From contig CAJUQR010000001.1 of assembly GCA_910588185.1 (NCBI GenBank), forward strand, positions 263,602 through 327,601: a DNA stretch of 64,000 nt, given 5' to 3'. A program made the translations under genes and the position numbers. Numbering within the stretch: the stretch's first letter is position 1; every line of letters starts with the position of its first letter. This document shows positions 7,006 through 14,752 of this stretch, piece after piece. The notes under the pieces are model-generated. The model saw only the letters and a list, made by a program, of their open reading frames with translations. It was not told the DNA's origin and made no database searches. This DNA is from an uncultured Peptostreptococcaceae bacterium. Its GTDB lineage: Bacteria; Bacillota; Clostridia; Peptostreptococcales; Anaerovoracaceae.

Positions 7006-9178
7006 GCCTTTGACCCTCGGAAGCCTGTTTGACGGCTCCGGGGGTTTTCCTTTGGGCGGACTCATCTCCGGTATTATCCCTGTGTGGGCATCGGAGATCG
7101 AGCCGTTTCCTATTCGAGTGACCACAAAGCGAATGCCTTTTCTGAAACACTACGGCGATATTTCCAAACTGGACGGCGGAAAGATCGAACCTGTAGATAT
7201 TATCACCTTCGGCTCACCGTGCCAGGACATGAGCGTGGCAGGGCGCAGGAATGGCTTGGACGGGGAGCGTTCAAGTCTTTTTTATGAAGCTGTCCGCATC
7301 ATCAAAGAAATGAGGTGTGCCACAGATGGCAGGTATCCAAGATACATCGTATGGGAGAACGTCCCCGGCGCTTTCTCCTCCAATAAAGGCGAGGACTTCA
7401 AATCCGTCCTCGAAGAAATCTGCAAAATCAAAAACTCCGACATTACAGTTCCTCGACCTGGCAAATGGCAGTCAGCAGGAGAAATTCTGGCAGACGGTTT
7501 CTCTCTCGCCTGGAGAACTCTCGACGCTCAATTTTGGGGAGTTCCCCAAAGAAGAAAACGCATCTACCTTGTCGCAGATTTTACAGGCGGGAGTTCCGGA
7601 AAAATACTATTTGAGTCAGAAGGCTTGTCTGGGCATTCTCCGCAGGGCTTCCGCTCGTGGCAAGGAACTGCCGGAAGTGTTGAAAGCAGCCCTGGAGCGT
7701 CAGGCATCGACGGCTACAACGGTGATGTAACGGGAGATGTTTCCGCAACCCTCGGTGTTAACTGTGGGATGAGTACCGGTCGCAACGGTGTGGTTCTCAA
7801 CGACCAAGGTGGAAATCGTATGGATATTACGGATGATGTGACTTGCACACTCCGTGCCGAAGCACACCATCCGCCTTGTGTGATGGATGCGGCAGGTTTT
7901 TGTACCGAACACTCTGCGAAAGCAAGGTCAATCGGCTATGAAAAAGAAACTGCTCCGACTTTAAGAGCCGGGACAGTTCCTGCCGCAGTCGCTTTGGAAA
8001 ATCATCCTACCGACAGCCGTGTGAAGATTTCCGAGGACGGCAAAGTGCAGACACTCACTTCCCGAATGGGAACAGGCGGAAACAATGTCCCGCTTCTTAT
8101 GAAGATTCGTTCAGGATGTGAGGGCGGCGGCAAGGGCGCGCTGATACAAACGGACAAATCCGCCACCCTTGCTACCAACAATGACCAAACACTGTTTGAA
8201 CCGTGTGCCTGGGACGGAAGCCAGGTATCTCCAACGCTCACCAAGCAGAACGCCGGCGGCAGTCAACGGATGCCGGATAAGGACAACTTCAATTGTGTCT
8301 TACAGCCCTACGGCATTTGCTCCAAGGATTCCAACTCCATGAAATCGGATAATCCTCACAGCGGAATTTATGAAGCTGAAACTGCCAGAATCCTTGACAC
8401 GGGCGGCGGCAATCCCTCCTGCAACCAGGGCGGCATTGCCATTGTTGCGTTTACGCAGAATCAGCGCGACGAGGTCAGAGATTTGGGCGAACACTCCGCT
8501 GCCGTCTGCGCCAATGCCGGAACGAAACAACAGACATTTGTCCTGCAAGGCTCCATGATCGGACGCAAAGACGAAAACGGCCCCCAGGGCAACGGTATAA
8601 ACGAGGATGTTTCCTTTACTCTCAATACTGCCGACCGTCATGCCGTGTATGCCATGACCACCGGATCGTATATGCAGACAACAGAAAATCAGTCTCCCAC
8701 GCTGATGGCGAGGGATTATAAAGACCCTGCCGCTGTCGCTTACGGCATTGGACGGGATGCCATGAACCAGGGAAAAAACGCACAGTTTACCCCTTCGGTA
8801 TCCGAGGAAGTCCAGCCGACTCTCGTTGCTAAGGGTCCCGGAGCGGTCGCTAAGACAATGCCGGAATACACGGTGCGCAGGCTGACCCCAACCGAATGCG
8901 CCAGACTACAAGGCTTTCCCGACTGGTGGTGCGCTGACCTCGGCACGGAGAATCCCTCCTACGGCGATATCGATTTCTGGACGGAGGTCTTTGAAACCCA
9001 CCGAGCTGTTATGGGTGCTTCCACGAAGCCGAAAACCCAGGCACAGATCATCAAGTGGCTGAAAAATCCCTATTCCGATTCTGCGGAATATAAGATGTGG
9101 GGCAACGGCGTGGCGCTGCCGTGCGTATGCTTTGTGCTGGCCGGCATTGTCTGGGCGGCACAAAACTGTGACAAATAG
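6992..9178 (+). CDS. DNA cytosine-5 methyltransferase with long TL-repeat array
   Basis: 728 residues; ATG 6992 is preceded by GGAGGT. Conserved motifs: I (LFDGSGGFPLGG), IV with the catalytic Cys (GSPCQDMS, about residue 77), VI (ENVPGAF, about 121), VIII (VPQRRKRIYL, about 187), and IX/X at the end (TPTECARLQGFPDWW near 632, GNGVALP). Between VIII and IX, where a normal enzyme has one target-recognition domain of about 100-150 residues, there are about 400 residues with some ten spaced TL/IL doublets (SATL, CTLRA, PTLRAG, QTLTS, SATLAT, SPTLTK, ARILDT, SFTLNT, SPTLMA, QPTLVA). TL doublets mark target-recognition domains in multispecific phage enzymes, so this may recognise several sequences. 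Probably anti-restriction. Confidence 0.9.
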   Translation: MQQNKPLTLGSLFDGSGGFPLGGLISGIIPVWASEIEPFPIRVTTKRMPFLKHYGDISKLDGGKIEPVDIITFGSPCQDMSVAGRRNGLDGERSSLFYEAVRIIKEMRCATDGRYPRYIVWENVPGAFSSNKGEDFKSVLEEICKIKNSDITVPRPGKWQSAGEILADGFSLAWRTLDAQFWGVPQRRKRIYLVADFTGGSSGKILFESEGLSGHSPQGFRSWQGTAGSVESSPGASGIDGYNGDVTGDVSATLGVNCGMSTGRNGVVLNDQGGNRMDITDDVTCTLRAEAHHPPCVMDAAGFCTEHSAKARSIGYEKETAPTLRAGTVPAAVALENHPTDSRVKISEDGKVQTLTSRMGTGGNNVPLLMKIRSGCEGGGKGALIQTDKSATLATNNDQTLFEPCAWDGSQVSPTLTKQNAGGSQRMPDKDNFNCVLQPYGICSKDSNSMKSDNPHSGIYEAETARILDTGGGNPSCNQGGIAIVAFTQNQRDEVRDLGEHSAAVCANAGTKQQTFVLQGSMIGRKDENGPQGNGINEDVSFTLNTADRHAVYAMTTGSYMQTTENQSPTLMARDYKDPAAVAYGIGRDAMNQGKNAQFTPSVSEEVQPTLVAKGPGAVAKTMPEYTVRRLTPTECARLQGFPDWWCADLGTENPSYGDIDFWTEVFETHRAVMGASTKPKTQAQIIKWLKNPYSDSAEYKMWGNGVALPCVCFVLAGIVWAAQNCDK

Positions 9179-9190
9179 TCTGCCGAATCT

Positions 9191-9246
9191 TTGTGTAGGT
9201 TATTGTCTCGAAATGACTGGATATTCAGCACACTTGACGGTAATAT
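9191..9246 (+). repeat. 56-bp duplicated upstream element, copy 1
   Basis: Aligns without gaps to 10471-10526, 42 of 56 positions identical by hand count. The central AAATGACTGGATAT and terminal TGACGGTAATAT are perfectly kept; they form two similar half-sites (AATGACTGG and TGACGG) about two helical turns apart. It lies before the 9278 gene, as copy 2 lies before the amidoligase. Confidence 0.75.
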
Positions 9247-9277
9247 GTGCATACAAAAAAACAAGGAGGTCATTTCC

Positions 9278-9943
9278 ATGACACTGAACTACAATGTGAC
9301 AGGCCCAAAGCGCAAAGAACTGGTAAACCTTATTGCGAATTTCACCGGATGTGACGCCCATTATAATGGTGCACCCAGCTTTGCCTACGAGGTGGACTAC
9401 TTCACCATCGACCGAAACGGCGCGGTCAGCTTTGACGACAGAGCCGACAGCGAGGTCATCGAGCGTTTGATCGAAATGCTCTACGACAACAGCTTTGCTG
9501 CCGAGCCTGCCGATGAACCCACAGGTATTGCCATTCAGATTCCTGCCGCAGAACTCAGCGAAGCACAGCTTCTAAATCTTCACGCCATTTTGGATGCCAA
9601 AGGCGGTCTTATCAAAAAGGCGTTGGGCATCAATTCACTTCCGATCAATCGCATCGACAAGCGGCTGGACTTTCCCTGGTTTTCATCAGACAGCACCCCG
9701 GAGGAGATACAGGCATACATGAAGTTCATCACCGCCCTGGTGGATATGGCAAAGAATCAGAAACGCATCACCGCCAAGGAAAAAACAGTGGACAACGAAA
9801 AATACGCTTTCCGCTGCTTTCTCCTGCGGCTGGGCTTCATCGGTGCGGAGTATAAAGCCGACCGAAAGATACTGCTCCGAAACTTGAGCGGTTCTTCCGC
9901 TTTCAAGGCTCCTAAGTCCGTGGAGGTGGAATCATGCGATTAA
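9278..9943 (+). CDS. Amidoligase-associated protein, virulence-related-type C-terminal domain
   Basis: 221 residues; ATG 9278 has a strong GGAGGT at 9265-9270. I recognise this as the class often annotated virulence-related protein in clostridial mobile elements; its biochemistry is unknown. The N-terminal part (VTGPKRKELVNLIANFTGCDAHYNG) resembles a small alpha/beta fold. The C-terminal segment KYAFRCFLLRLGFIGAEY...RNLSGSSAFK closely matches the end of the amidoligase at 10570, so the two share a domain. It overlaps the next gene by 10 bp. With its upstream 56-bp element it seems to form a unit parallel to the amidoligase unit. Function unassigned. Confidence 0.75.
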   Translation: MTLNYNVTGPKRKELVNLIANFTGCDAHYNGAPSFAYEVDYFTIDRNGAVSFDDRADSEVIERLIEMLYDNSFAAEPADEPTGIAIQIPAAELSEAQLLNLHAILDAKGGLIKKALGINSLPINRIDKRLDFPWFSSDSTPEEIQAYMKFITALVDMAKNQKRITAKEKTVDNEKYAFRCFLLRLGFIGAEYKADRKILLRNLSGSSAFKAPKSVEVESCD

Positions 9944-10170
9944 TCAGTGAAGAAACCTTGCAAGCCCTCCGTGAGCGGTTCCCAAAGGGCACACGGGTGG
10001 AGCTTATCAAAATGGATGACCCCCAGGCACCACCCATTGGTACAAAAGGCACGGTGATCAGTGTGGATGATATAGGCACGATCCATGTGGCGTGGGACTG
10101 TGGCGGCAGTTTGGGAGTTGCCTACGGCGAAGATGTATGCCGAGTGATTCAACAGGAGGATTTTGTATGA
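9934..10170 (+). CDS. DUF4314 domain protein
   Basis: 78 residues from ATG 9934 (GGAGGTGG upstream). The sequence GTRVELIKMDDPQAPPIGTKGTVISVDDIGTIHVAWDCGGSLGV is the compact beta-barrel of DUF4314, a fold recalling SH3-like barrels. Found repeatedly with the preceding gene in Firmicute mobile elements; role unknown. It overlaps both neighbours' translation signals, indicating one operon with 9278 and 10167. Confidence 0.8.
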   Translation: MRLISEETLQALRERFPKGTRVELIKMDDPQAPPIGTKGTVISVDDIGTIHVAWDCGGSLGVAYGEDVCRVIQQEDFV

Positions 10171-10445
10171 ACAATGAGTTTCTGAAACAGCTTTATTGGG
10201 GCAAGGTGATTCCCTGGGAGCTCCGGCAGACCACACCTGAACTAATAGAACTGAACGGCAAAATTGATGCGGATATCAACGACCTCAAAGCAAGGCTCTC
10301 CGATGCAGATAAAAAGGTGTTGGAACGGCTGATCTCCAATTTCTCCACCCTCGAATCGGAACAGATCTGCCGGGGCTATATAAACGGCTTCAAGCACGGT
10401 TCGCTCATGATGTTGGAAATCCTTTCTCCCGATAAATCGCTGTAA
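10167..10445 (+). CDS. Small helical protein (DUF6809-like)
   Basis: 92 residues from ATG 10167, with AGGAGGA six bases upstream and a 4-bp overlap with the DUF4314 stop. Mostly helical by eye: IDADINDLKARLSDADKKVLERLISNF then a short ICRGYINGFKHGSLMMLEI segment. I associate it with DUF6809 of clostridial prophages, from memory and not certain. No catalytic residues evident. Confidence 0.7.
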   Translation: MNNEFLKQLYWGKVIPWELRQTTPELIELNGKIDADINDLKARLSDADKKVLERLISNFSTLESEQICRGYINGFKHGSLMMLEILSPDKSL

Positions 10446-10470
10446 TATACACAATTCACGGCTCAAATCA

Positions 10471-10526
10471 TTGTGTAGTATATTATCGCAAAATGACTGG
10501 ATATATCCTCGAAATGACGGTAATAT
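10471..10526 (+). repeat. 56-bp duplicated upstream element, copy 2
   Basis: Ungapped partner of 9191-9246. Here both half-sites read AAATGAC (AAATGACTGG and GAAATGACGG), 22 bp apart. It lies 43 bp before the amidoligase start. An AATATACACAAT sequence at about 10444-10455 is roughly the inverse of its first bases, so the leader may also fold. Confidence 0.75.
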
Positions 10527-10569
10527 ACAGCTACCCAAAGAGGAAAACACCTAAACGGAGGATTACACA

Positions 10570-11517
10570 ATGAACGAGAAAACCTTAAACCAAATCGCAG
10601 AAATGAAAAAGCAGACCATCGGGGTCGAGGTCGAGATGAACAGCATCACAAGACAAAAAGCCGCTAAGCTCGCAGCCGAGTTTTTCGGCACAGGCAGAAG
10701 CCAAAACACCGCAAGCCGCAACGGTTACTGCACCTGGTCGGCTTGGGACGCTGACGGACGGGAGTGGAAATTTCAAAAGGATGTCAGCATAAGCGGCCCT
10801 GATGATGAGAAATGCGAAATGGTGACCCCCATCCTCCGCTACGAGGATATGGAAACACTGCAGGAGCTTGTCCGCAGGCTTCGCAAGGCGGGAGCGAAAA
10901 GCGACGCCACAAGAGGCTGCGGTGTACATATTCACATCGGAGCAAACGGTCACACACCTCAGAGCCTCCGCAACCTTGCCAACATCATGGCAAGCCACGA
11001 AAGCCTTCTTGCCGATGCCCTTGCCATTGACCGAGGCAGAATGAATCATTACTGCAGAACGGTTGACCCTCGATTCCTTGAAACGGTCAACCGCAGAAAA
11101 CCTCGCACGATGGCACAGCTTGCCGACATTTGGTATTCTTCAAACGGTGCAAACTATGGCAGAAGCAACCACTACAATGACAGCCGCTACCATATGCTGA
11201 ACCTCCACGCAACCTTTACCAAAGGAACGGTTGAGTTCAGACTTTTCCAATTCGATGCCCCAGCAGACGGCAAGCGGAACGGACTTCACGCAGGACAGCT
11301 TAAAAGCTACATTCAGCTTTGCTTAGCACTTTCTCAGATGGCAAAAATGGTGCGCACCGCAAGCCCCAAGCCTCAGCAGAACGAGAACCCAAAATACGCA
11401 ATGCGGACTTGGCTTTTAAGGCTCGGCTTCATCGGTGAGGAGTTTGCAACAGCAAGAGACCTTTTGACCCGCCGCCTTGACGGAGATGCTGCTTTCAGAA
11501 ACGGCAGAGCCGCTTGA
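10570..11517 (+). CDS. Amidoligase (COOH-NH2 ligase, glutamine-synthetase fold)
   Basis: 315 residues; ATG 10570 after GGAGGATTACACA. Hallmarks of the amidoligase family: IGVEVEMN with metal-binding acidic residues E20/E22, the RGCGVHIHIG block (residues 115-124), and GTVEFRLFQFD with Glu and Arg near 220. The family is predicted to use ATP to join a carboxylate to an amine, and comparative genomics links it to gamma-glutamylcyclotransferases such as the gene at 11617. The C-terminal KYAMRTWLLRLGFIGEEF segment is shared with the protein at 9278. The substrate is unknown; peptide, cell-wall or phage-protein modification are all possible. Confidence 0.88.
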   Translation: MNEKTLNQIAEMKKQTIGVEVEMNSITRQKAAKLAAEFFGTGRSQNTASRNGYCTWSAWDADGREWKFQKDVSISGPDDEKCEMVTPILRYEDMETLQELVRRLRKAGAKSDATRGCGVHIHIGANGHTPQSLRNLANIMASHESLLADALAIDRGRMNHYCRTVDPRFLETVNRRKPRTMAQLADIWYSSNGANYGRSNHYNDSRYHMLNLHATFTKGTVEFRLFQFDAPADGKRNGLHAGQLKSYIQLCLALSQMAKMVRTASPKPQQNENPKYAMRTWLLRLGFIGEEFATARDLLTRRLDGDAAFRNGRAA

Positions 11518-11599
11518 AGGATTTAGGTTAAATGCCCTGCCCACGACCGCTTCGGCGGTCTTAAGGTGGTAGAAGGACGCTTAACCTAAGTTCTTCAAG
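11513..11599 (+). ncRNA. Candidate structured RNA between amidoligase and GGCT
   Basis: The arms 11513-11531 and 11581-11599 pair over 19 bp with two G-U pairs, starting inside the amidoligase stop. Inside are a perfect GACCGC-TTCG-GCGGTC tetraloop hairpin (11545-11560), extended by CCAC/GTGG (11541-11544 with 11566-11569). There is no T-tract after the outer stem, so it is not a simple terminator. G-U replacing A-U/G-C in the outer stem points to RNA-level structure, though conservation could not be checked. Confidence 0.6.
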
Positions 11600-11616
11600 A
11601 AAGGACGGAAACGATA

Positions 11617-12084
11617 ATGAAAAAACGCTACTACTTAGCCTATGGCTCGAATCTCAATGTACGGCAGATGTGCTTTCGCTGCCCATCTGCTCGGATTATC
11701 GGAACAGCGGAAATTCCCGGCTATCAGCTTCTCTTTAAAGGAAGCAAAACAGGTTCTTACCTAACCATTGAACCAAAGGAGAACGGCAGTGTTCCCGTAG
11801 GTGTGTGGGAGGTTTCAGAAGATGACGAGCTCCGCCTTGACCGCTATGAGGGCTTTCCAAGTTTCTACTACAAAAAAGAGTTGCGGATTTCCATTAAAGG
11901 AATCAAGACAGGTAAAATCAGAGAACGGGACTGCTTCGTTTACATTATGCATGAGGAACGTCCGATCGGAATTCCATCCATGAGTTATTTTACAGTGTGC
12001 TGCCAAGGCTACGATGATTTCGGCTTTGATCCGAAATACCTTGTCGACGCCTATGGCATCAGCCACAAGGAGGTCAGAGAATGA
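11617..12084 (+). CDS. Gamma-glutamylcyclotransferase-like protein (AIG2/GGCT fold)
   Basis: 155 residues; ATG 11617 follows AAGGACGG. The substrate-binding YGSN motif is at residues 9-12 (YLAYGSNLN) and the catalytic Glu is E78 in LDRYEGFPSFY, both typical of active GGCT family members. These enzymes release 5-oxoproline from gamma-glutamyl groups or act on related gamma-glutamyl amides. Paired with the amidoligase, it would provide the reverse or trimming step of a gamma-glutamyl-type modification. It overlaps the next gene by ATGA. No signal peptide, so cytoplasmic. Confidence 0.88.
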   Translation: MKKRYYLAYGSNLNVRQMCFRCPSARIIGTAEIPGYQLLFKGSKTGSYLTIEPKENGSVPVGVWEVSEDDELRLDRYEGFPSFYYKKELRISIKGIKTGKIRERDCFVYIMHEERPIGIPSMSYFTVCCQGYDDFGFDPKYLVDAYGISHKEVRE

Positions 12085-12287
12085 AATCGACAAATATTCT
12101 TGACATACGAAAATGCCCACTTTGCGGAAAAGCCTATTCCGCACACCCGGCGCTTTCAAGACAGGACAATGAAACCCTTATCTGCCCCGACTGCGGAACA
12201 CGGGAGGCTCTTCAAAGCATCGGTATAAAGGCGGATGAGCAGGAACAGATTATTAATACTATCCACCGTCATACGGAAAGCGTGTAA
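12081..12287 (+). CDS. Small zinc-ribbon protein
   Basis: 68 residues from ATG 12081, overlapping the GGCT stop. Contains CPLCGKAY and CPDCGTREAL, two CxxC knuckles 23 residues apart, enough for one zinc ribbon. The rest is a short helix rich in Glu and Gln. Probably a nucleic-acid or protein binding accessory of the cassette; I do not recognise a named family. Confidence 0.75.
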   Translation: MKSTNILDIRKCPLCGKAYSAHPALSRQDNETLICPDCGTREALQSIGIKADEQEQIINTIHRHTESV

Positions 12288-12310
12288 ACAAACTGCATTA
12301 ACAATAACAA

Positions 12311-12363
12311 CAGCTCCAACAAGGGGCTGTTTCTTTATGCCCACTTTTAGGAGGTGACCGCAT
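12311..12363 (+). promoter_or_regulatory. Leader copy 2: hairpin, T-rich tract, mini-ORF and Shine-Dalgarno
   Basis: CAGCTCC (12311-12317) pairs with GGGGCTG (12323-12329), followed by TTTCTTTAT. Then ATG-CCC-ACT-TTT-AGG-AGG-TGA makes a six-codon ORF that runs through the Shine-Dalgarno of terL. It marks the border between the amidoligase cassette and the packaging genes. Confidence 0.6.
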
Positions 12364-13965
12364 TTGCGCAAGCTGAAAACTTACAAACCCACCCGTTTTA
12401 AAGCCAAAGACAGCCGCTACGATAAGGATGCCGCGGATTTTGCGGTCATGTTTATTGAAAGTCTCTGCCACACCAAAGGCACCTGGGCGGGAAAGCCCTT
12501 TGAACTCATCGACTGGCAGGAGCAGATCATCCGTGATGTGTTCGGCACAATCAAACCAAACGGCTACCGTCAGTTTAACACCGCCTACATTGAAATTCCA
12601 AAGAAGCAAGGCAAATCCGAGCTTGCCGCCGCAGTCGCTCTTCTTCTGACCTGCGGTGACGGTGAGGAACGCGCCGAGGTGTACGGCTGTGCCGCTGACC
12701 GCAACCAGGCAAAAATCGTGTTTGATGTGGCAGTGGATATGGTGCGGCTCTGTCCGGCTCTTGCCAAGCGTGTGAAAATCCAGGAGTCGCAGAAGCGGCT
12801 GACCTATCTGCCTACCAACAGCTTCTACCAGGTGCTGTCCGCCGATGTTGCCAACAAGCATGGCTTCAACACCCACGGCGTCATCTTTGATGAGCTGCAC
12901 ACTCAGCCCAACCGAAAGCTGTTTGATGTCATGACCAAAGGTTCCGGCGATGCACGAATGCAGCCGCTCTACTTTCTCATCACCACAGCCGGAACGGACA
13001 CGCAGTCCATCTGCTATGAGACACACCAAAAGGCGCTGGACATCATTGACGGAAGAAAACACGACCCAACTTTTTATCCTGTTATCTACGGCGCATCGGA
13101 GGATGAGGACTGGACAGACCCGGAAGTGTGGAAGAAAGCGAATCCCTCTCTCGGTATTACAGTCGGCATCGATAAAGTAAAAGCCGCTTGCGAGAGTGCA
13201 AAGCAGAACCCCGGCGAGGAGAACTCCTTCCGACAGTTAAGACTTAACCAATGGGTCAAGCAGGCTGTCCGCTGGATGCCTATGGATAAATGGGACGCCT
13301 GCTCCTTTACCGTAGACCCGGAAAGTTTGGAAGGGCGTGTATGCTACGGCGGTCTTGACCTTTCCTCCACTACGGATATTACAGCCTTTGTACTGGTATT
13401 TCCGCCGGAGGATGAGAATGACAAATACATCATTCTGCCGTTCTTCTGGATACCGGAAGACAACATCGACCTGCGTGTGCGGCGTGACCATGTGATGTAC
13501 GACCTTTGGGAGCGGCAGGGATATCTCCAAACCACCGAGGGCAATGTGGTACATTACGGCTTCATTGAAAAGTTCATCGAAGAACTCGGAACAAGATATA
13601 ACATCCGGGAAATTGCCTTTGACCGCTGGGGCGCTGTGCAGATGGTGCAGAACCTTGAGGGCATGGGCTTTACGGTCATTCCTTTCGGACAGGGCTTCAA
13701 GGATATGTCACCTCCGACCAAGGAACTGATGAAGCTGACCCTGGAACAGAAGCTCGCCCATGGCGGGCATCCCGTTCTACGGTGGATGATGGATAATATC
13801 TTCATCCGCACTGACCCTGCGGGAAACATCAAGGCGGACAAAGAAAAATCCACAGAGAAAATCGACGGCGCTATCGCCACCATTATGGCGCTCGACCGTG
13901 CGATCCGCTGCGGAAATGATAACGGTGCTTCGGTCTATGATGACCGGGGCATTTTGTTTATATAG
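12364..13965 (+). CDS. terL: Terminase large subunit (HK97-type)
   Basis: 533 residues starting at TTG 12364, placed by GGAGGTGA nine bases upstream. ATPase: Walker A-like PKKQGKSELAAA near residue 79, Walker B GVIFDELH near 173, coupling motif ITTAGTD. RNase H-like nuclease: first Asp in YGGLDLSSTTD (about 328), then IAFDRWGAVQM and the C-terminal EKIDGAIATIMALDRA acidic cluster. It pumps DNA into the prohead and cuts concatemers. The gene is complete. Its separation from terS by the modification block is the unusual point. Confidence 0.95.
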   Translation: MRKLKTYKPTRFKAKDSRYDKDAADFAVMFIESLCHTKGTWAGKPFELIDWQEQIIRDVFGTIKPNGYRQFNTAYIEIPKKQGKSELAAAVALLLTCGDGEERAEVYGCAADRNQAKIVFDVAVDMVRLCPALAKRVKIQESQKRLTYLPTNSFYQVLSADVANKHGFNTHGVIFDELHTQPNRKLFDVMTKGSGDARMQPLYFLITTAGTDTQSICYETHQKALDIIDGRKHDPTFYPVIYGASEDEDWTDPEVWKKANPSLGITVGIDKVKAACESAKQNPGEENSFRQLRLNQWVKQAVRWMPMDKWDACSFTVDPESLEGRVCYGGLDLSSTTDITAFVLVFPPEDENDKYIILPFFWIPEDNIDLRVRRDHVMYDLWERQGYLQTTEGNVVHYGFIEKFIEELGTRYNIREIAFDRWGAVQMVQNLEGMGFTVIPFGQGFKDMSPPTKELMKLTLEQKLAHGGHPVLRWMMDNIFIRTDPAGNIKADKEKSTEKIDGAIATIMALDRAIRCGNDNGASVYDDRGILFI

Positions 13966-13977
13966 CGAGGTGAGAAA

Positions 13978-14751
13978 GTGAAAAAAGGTACAAAACATAT
14001 TGTTTCGCTCTCCGGCGGAAAGGACTCCACGGCGATGCTTCTTCGGATGTTGGAAGAAGGAATGCCCATGGATGTTATTTTATTCTGCGATACGGGACTT
14101 GAGTTTGAAGCGATGTACAGGCACATTGACAAGCTGGAACGGTATATTGGCCGTCCGATCACACAGCTGAAATCGGAAAAGAGTTTTGAATATCTTTTCT
14201 TCGACCATATGCCCAAGCGGAAAAATCCCGAACTGGAAGGCAGACACGGCTATAGTTGGGCAGGTCCCCATAACCGTTGGTGTACCGCTATGCTGAAGAC
14301 ACGCATCATTGACCGTTATCTCCGAGAGATTTCAAAGGAATACGATATTGTCCAGTACATCGGTATCGCCGCAGACGAGCCGCAGCGGGTACACGAATTC
14401 CGCTATCCGCTTGTGGAATGGGGCATGACCGAGGCGGACTGCCTGTCGTATTGTAAGGAAAGAGGCTTTGATTGGGATGGACTGTACGACATCTTTCATC
14501 GTGTGTCCTGCTGGTGCTGTCCGCTTCAATCCCTTGAGGAACTGAGAAAGCTGCGCCGTCACTTCCCGGAACTGTGGGAGCGGCTTCGATATATGGATAA
14601 ACACACCTGGCGAACCTTCTTAAAAAACTACTCGGTAGAGCAGTTAGAGGTTCGCTTTGCTTTTGAAGAAGAACGGACGGTGAAGGGACTCCCCATTAAA
14701 GGAAAAGACTTCTTTGCCGAACTGAAAGAAAAGCTGAAGGAGGTTTCGTAA
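13978..14751 (+). CDS. PAPS reductase-like PP-loop protein (phage)
   Basis: 257 residues from GTG 13978 (GAGGTGAGAAA upstream). N-terminal PP-loop SLSGGKDST at residues 10-18, then GRHGYSWAGPHNRWCT and a CWCCPLQS cluster in the second half. The PP-loop adenylates a substrate; the clustered Cys residues could bind metal or an Fe-S cluster. The fold also includes DndC, which is involved in DNA phosphorothioation, but no other dnd gene is in view. Located between terL and portal with 1-12 bp gaps, so expressed with the late genes. Substrate unknown. Confidence 0.85.
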   Translation: MKKGTKHIVSLSGGKDSTAMLLRMLEEGMPMDVILFCDTGLEFEAMYRHIDKLERYIGRPITQLKSEKSFEYLFFDHMPKRKNPELEGRHGYSWAGPHNRWCTAMLKTRIIDRYLREISKEYDIVQYIGIAADEPQRVHEFRYPLVEWGMTEADCLSYCKERGFDWDGLYDIFHRVSCWCCPLQSLEELRKLRRHFPELWERLRYMDKHTWRTFLKNYSVEQLEVRFAFEEERTVKGLPIKGKDFFAELKEKLKEVS

Positions 14752-14752
14752 T

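Noticed and set aside
9191..9278. Longer 5' extension of the 9278 gene starting near 9191
   Set aside because: That frame runs through the duplicated 56-bp element; the strong Shine-Dalgarno at 9265 fits the ATG at 9278.
13978..14751. Complete DNA phosphorothioation (dnd) system
   Set aside because: Only a DndC-like fold is present; no DndA-adjacent B, D or E homologues occur in the prophage. The cysteine desulfurase at 36399 is chromosomal and on the other strand.
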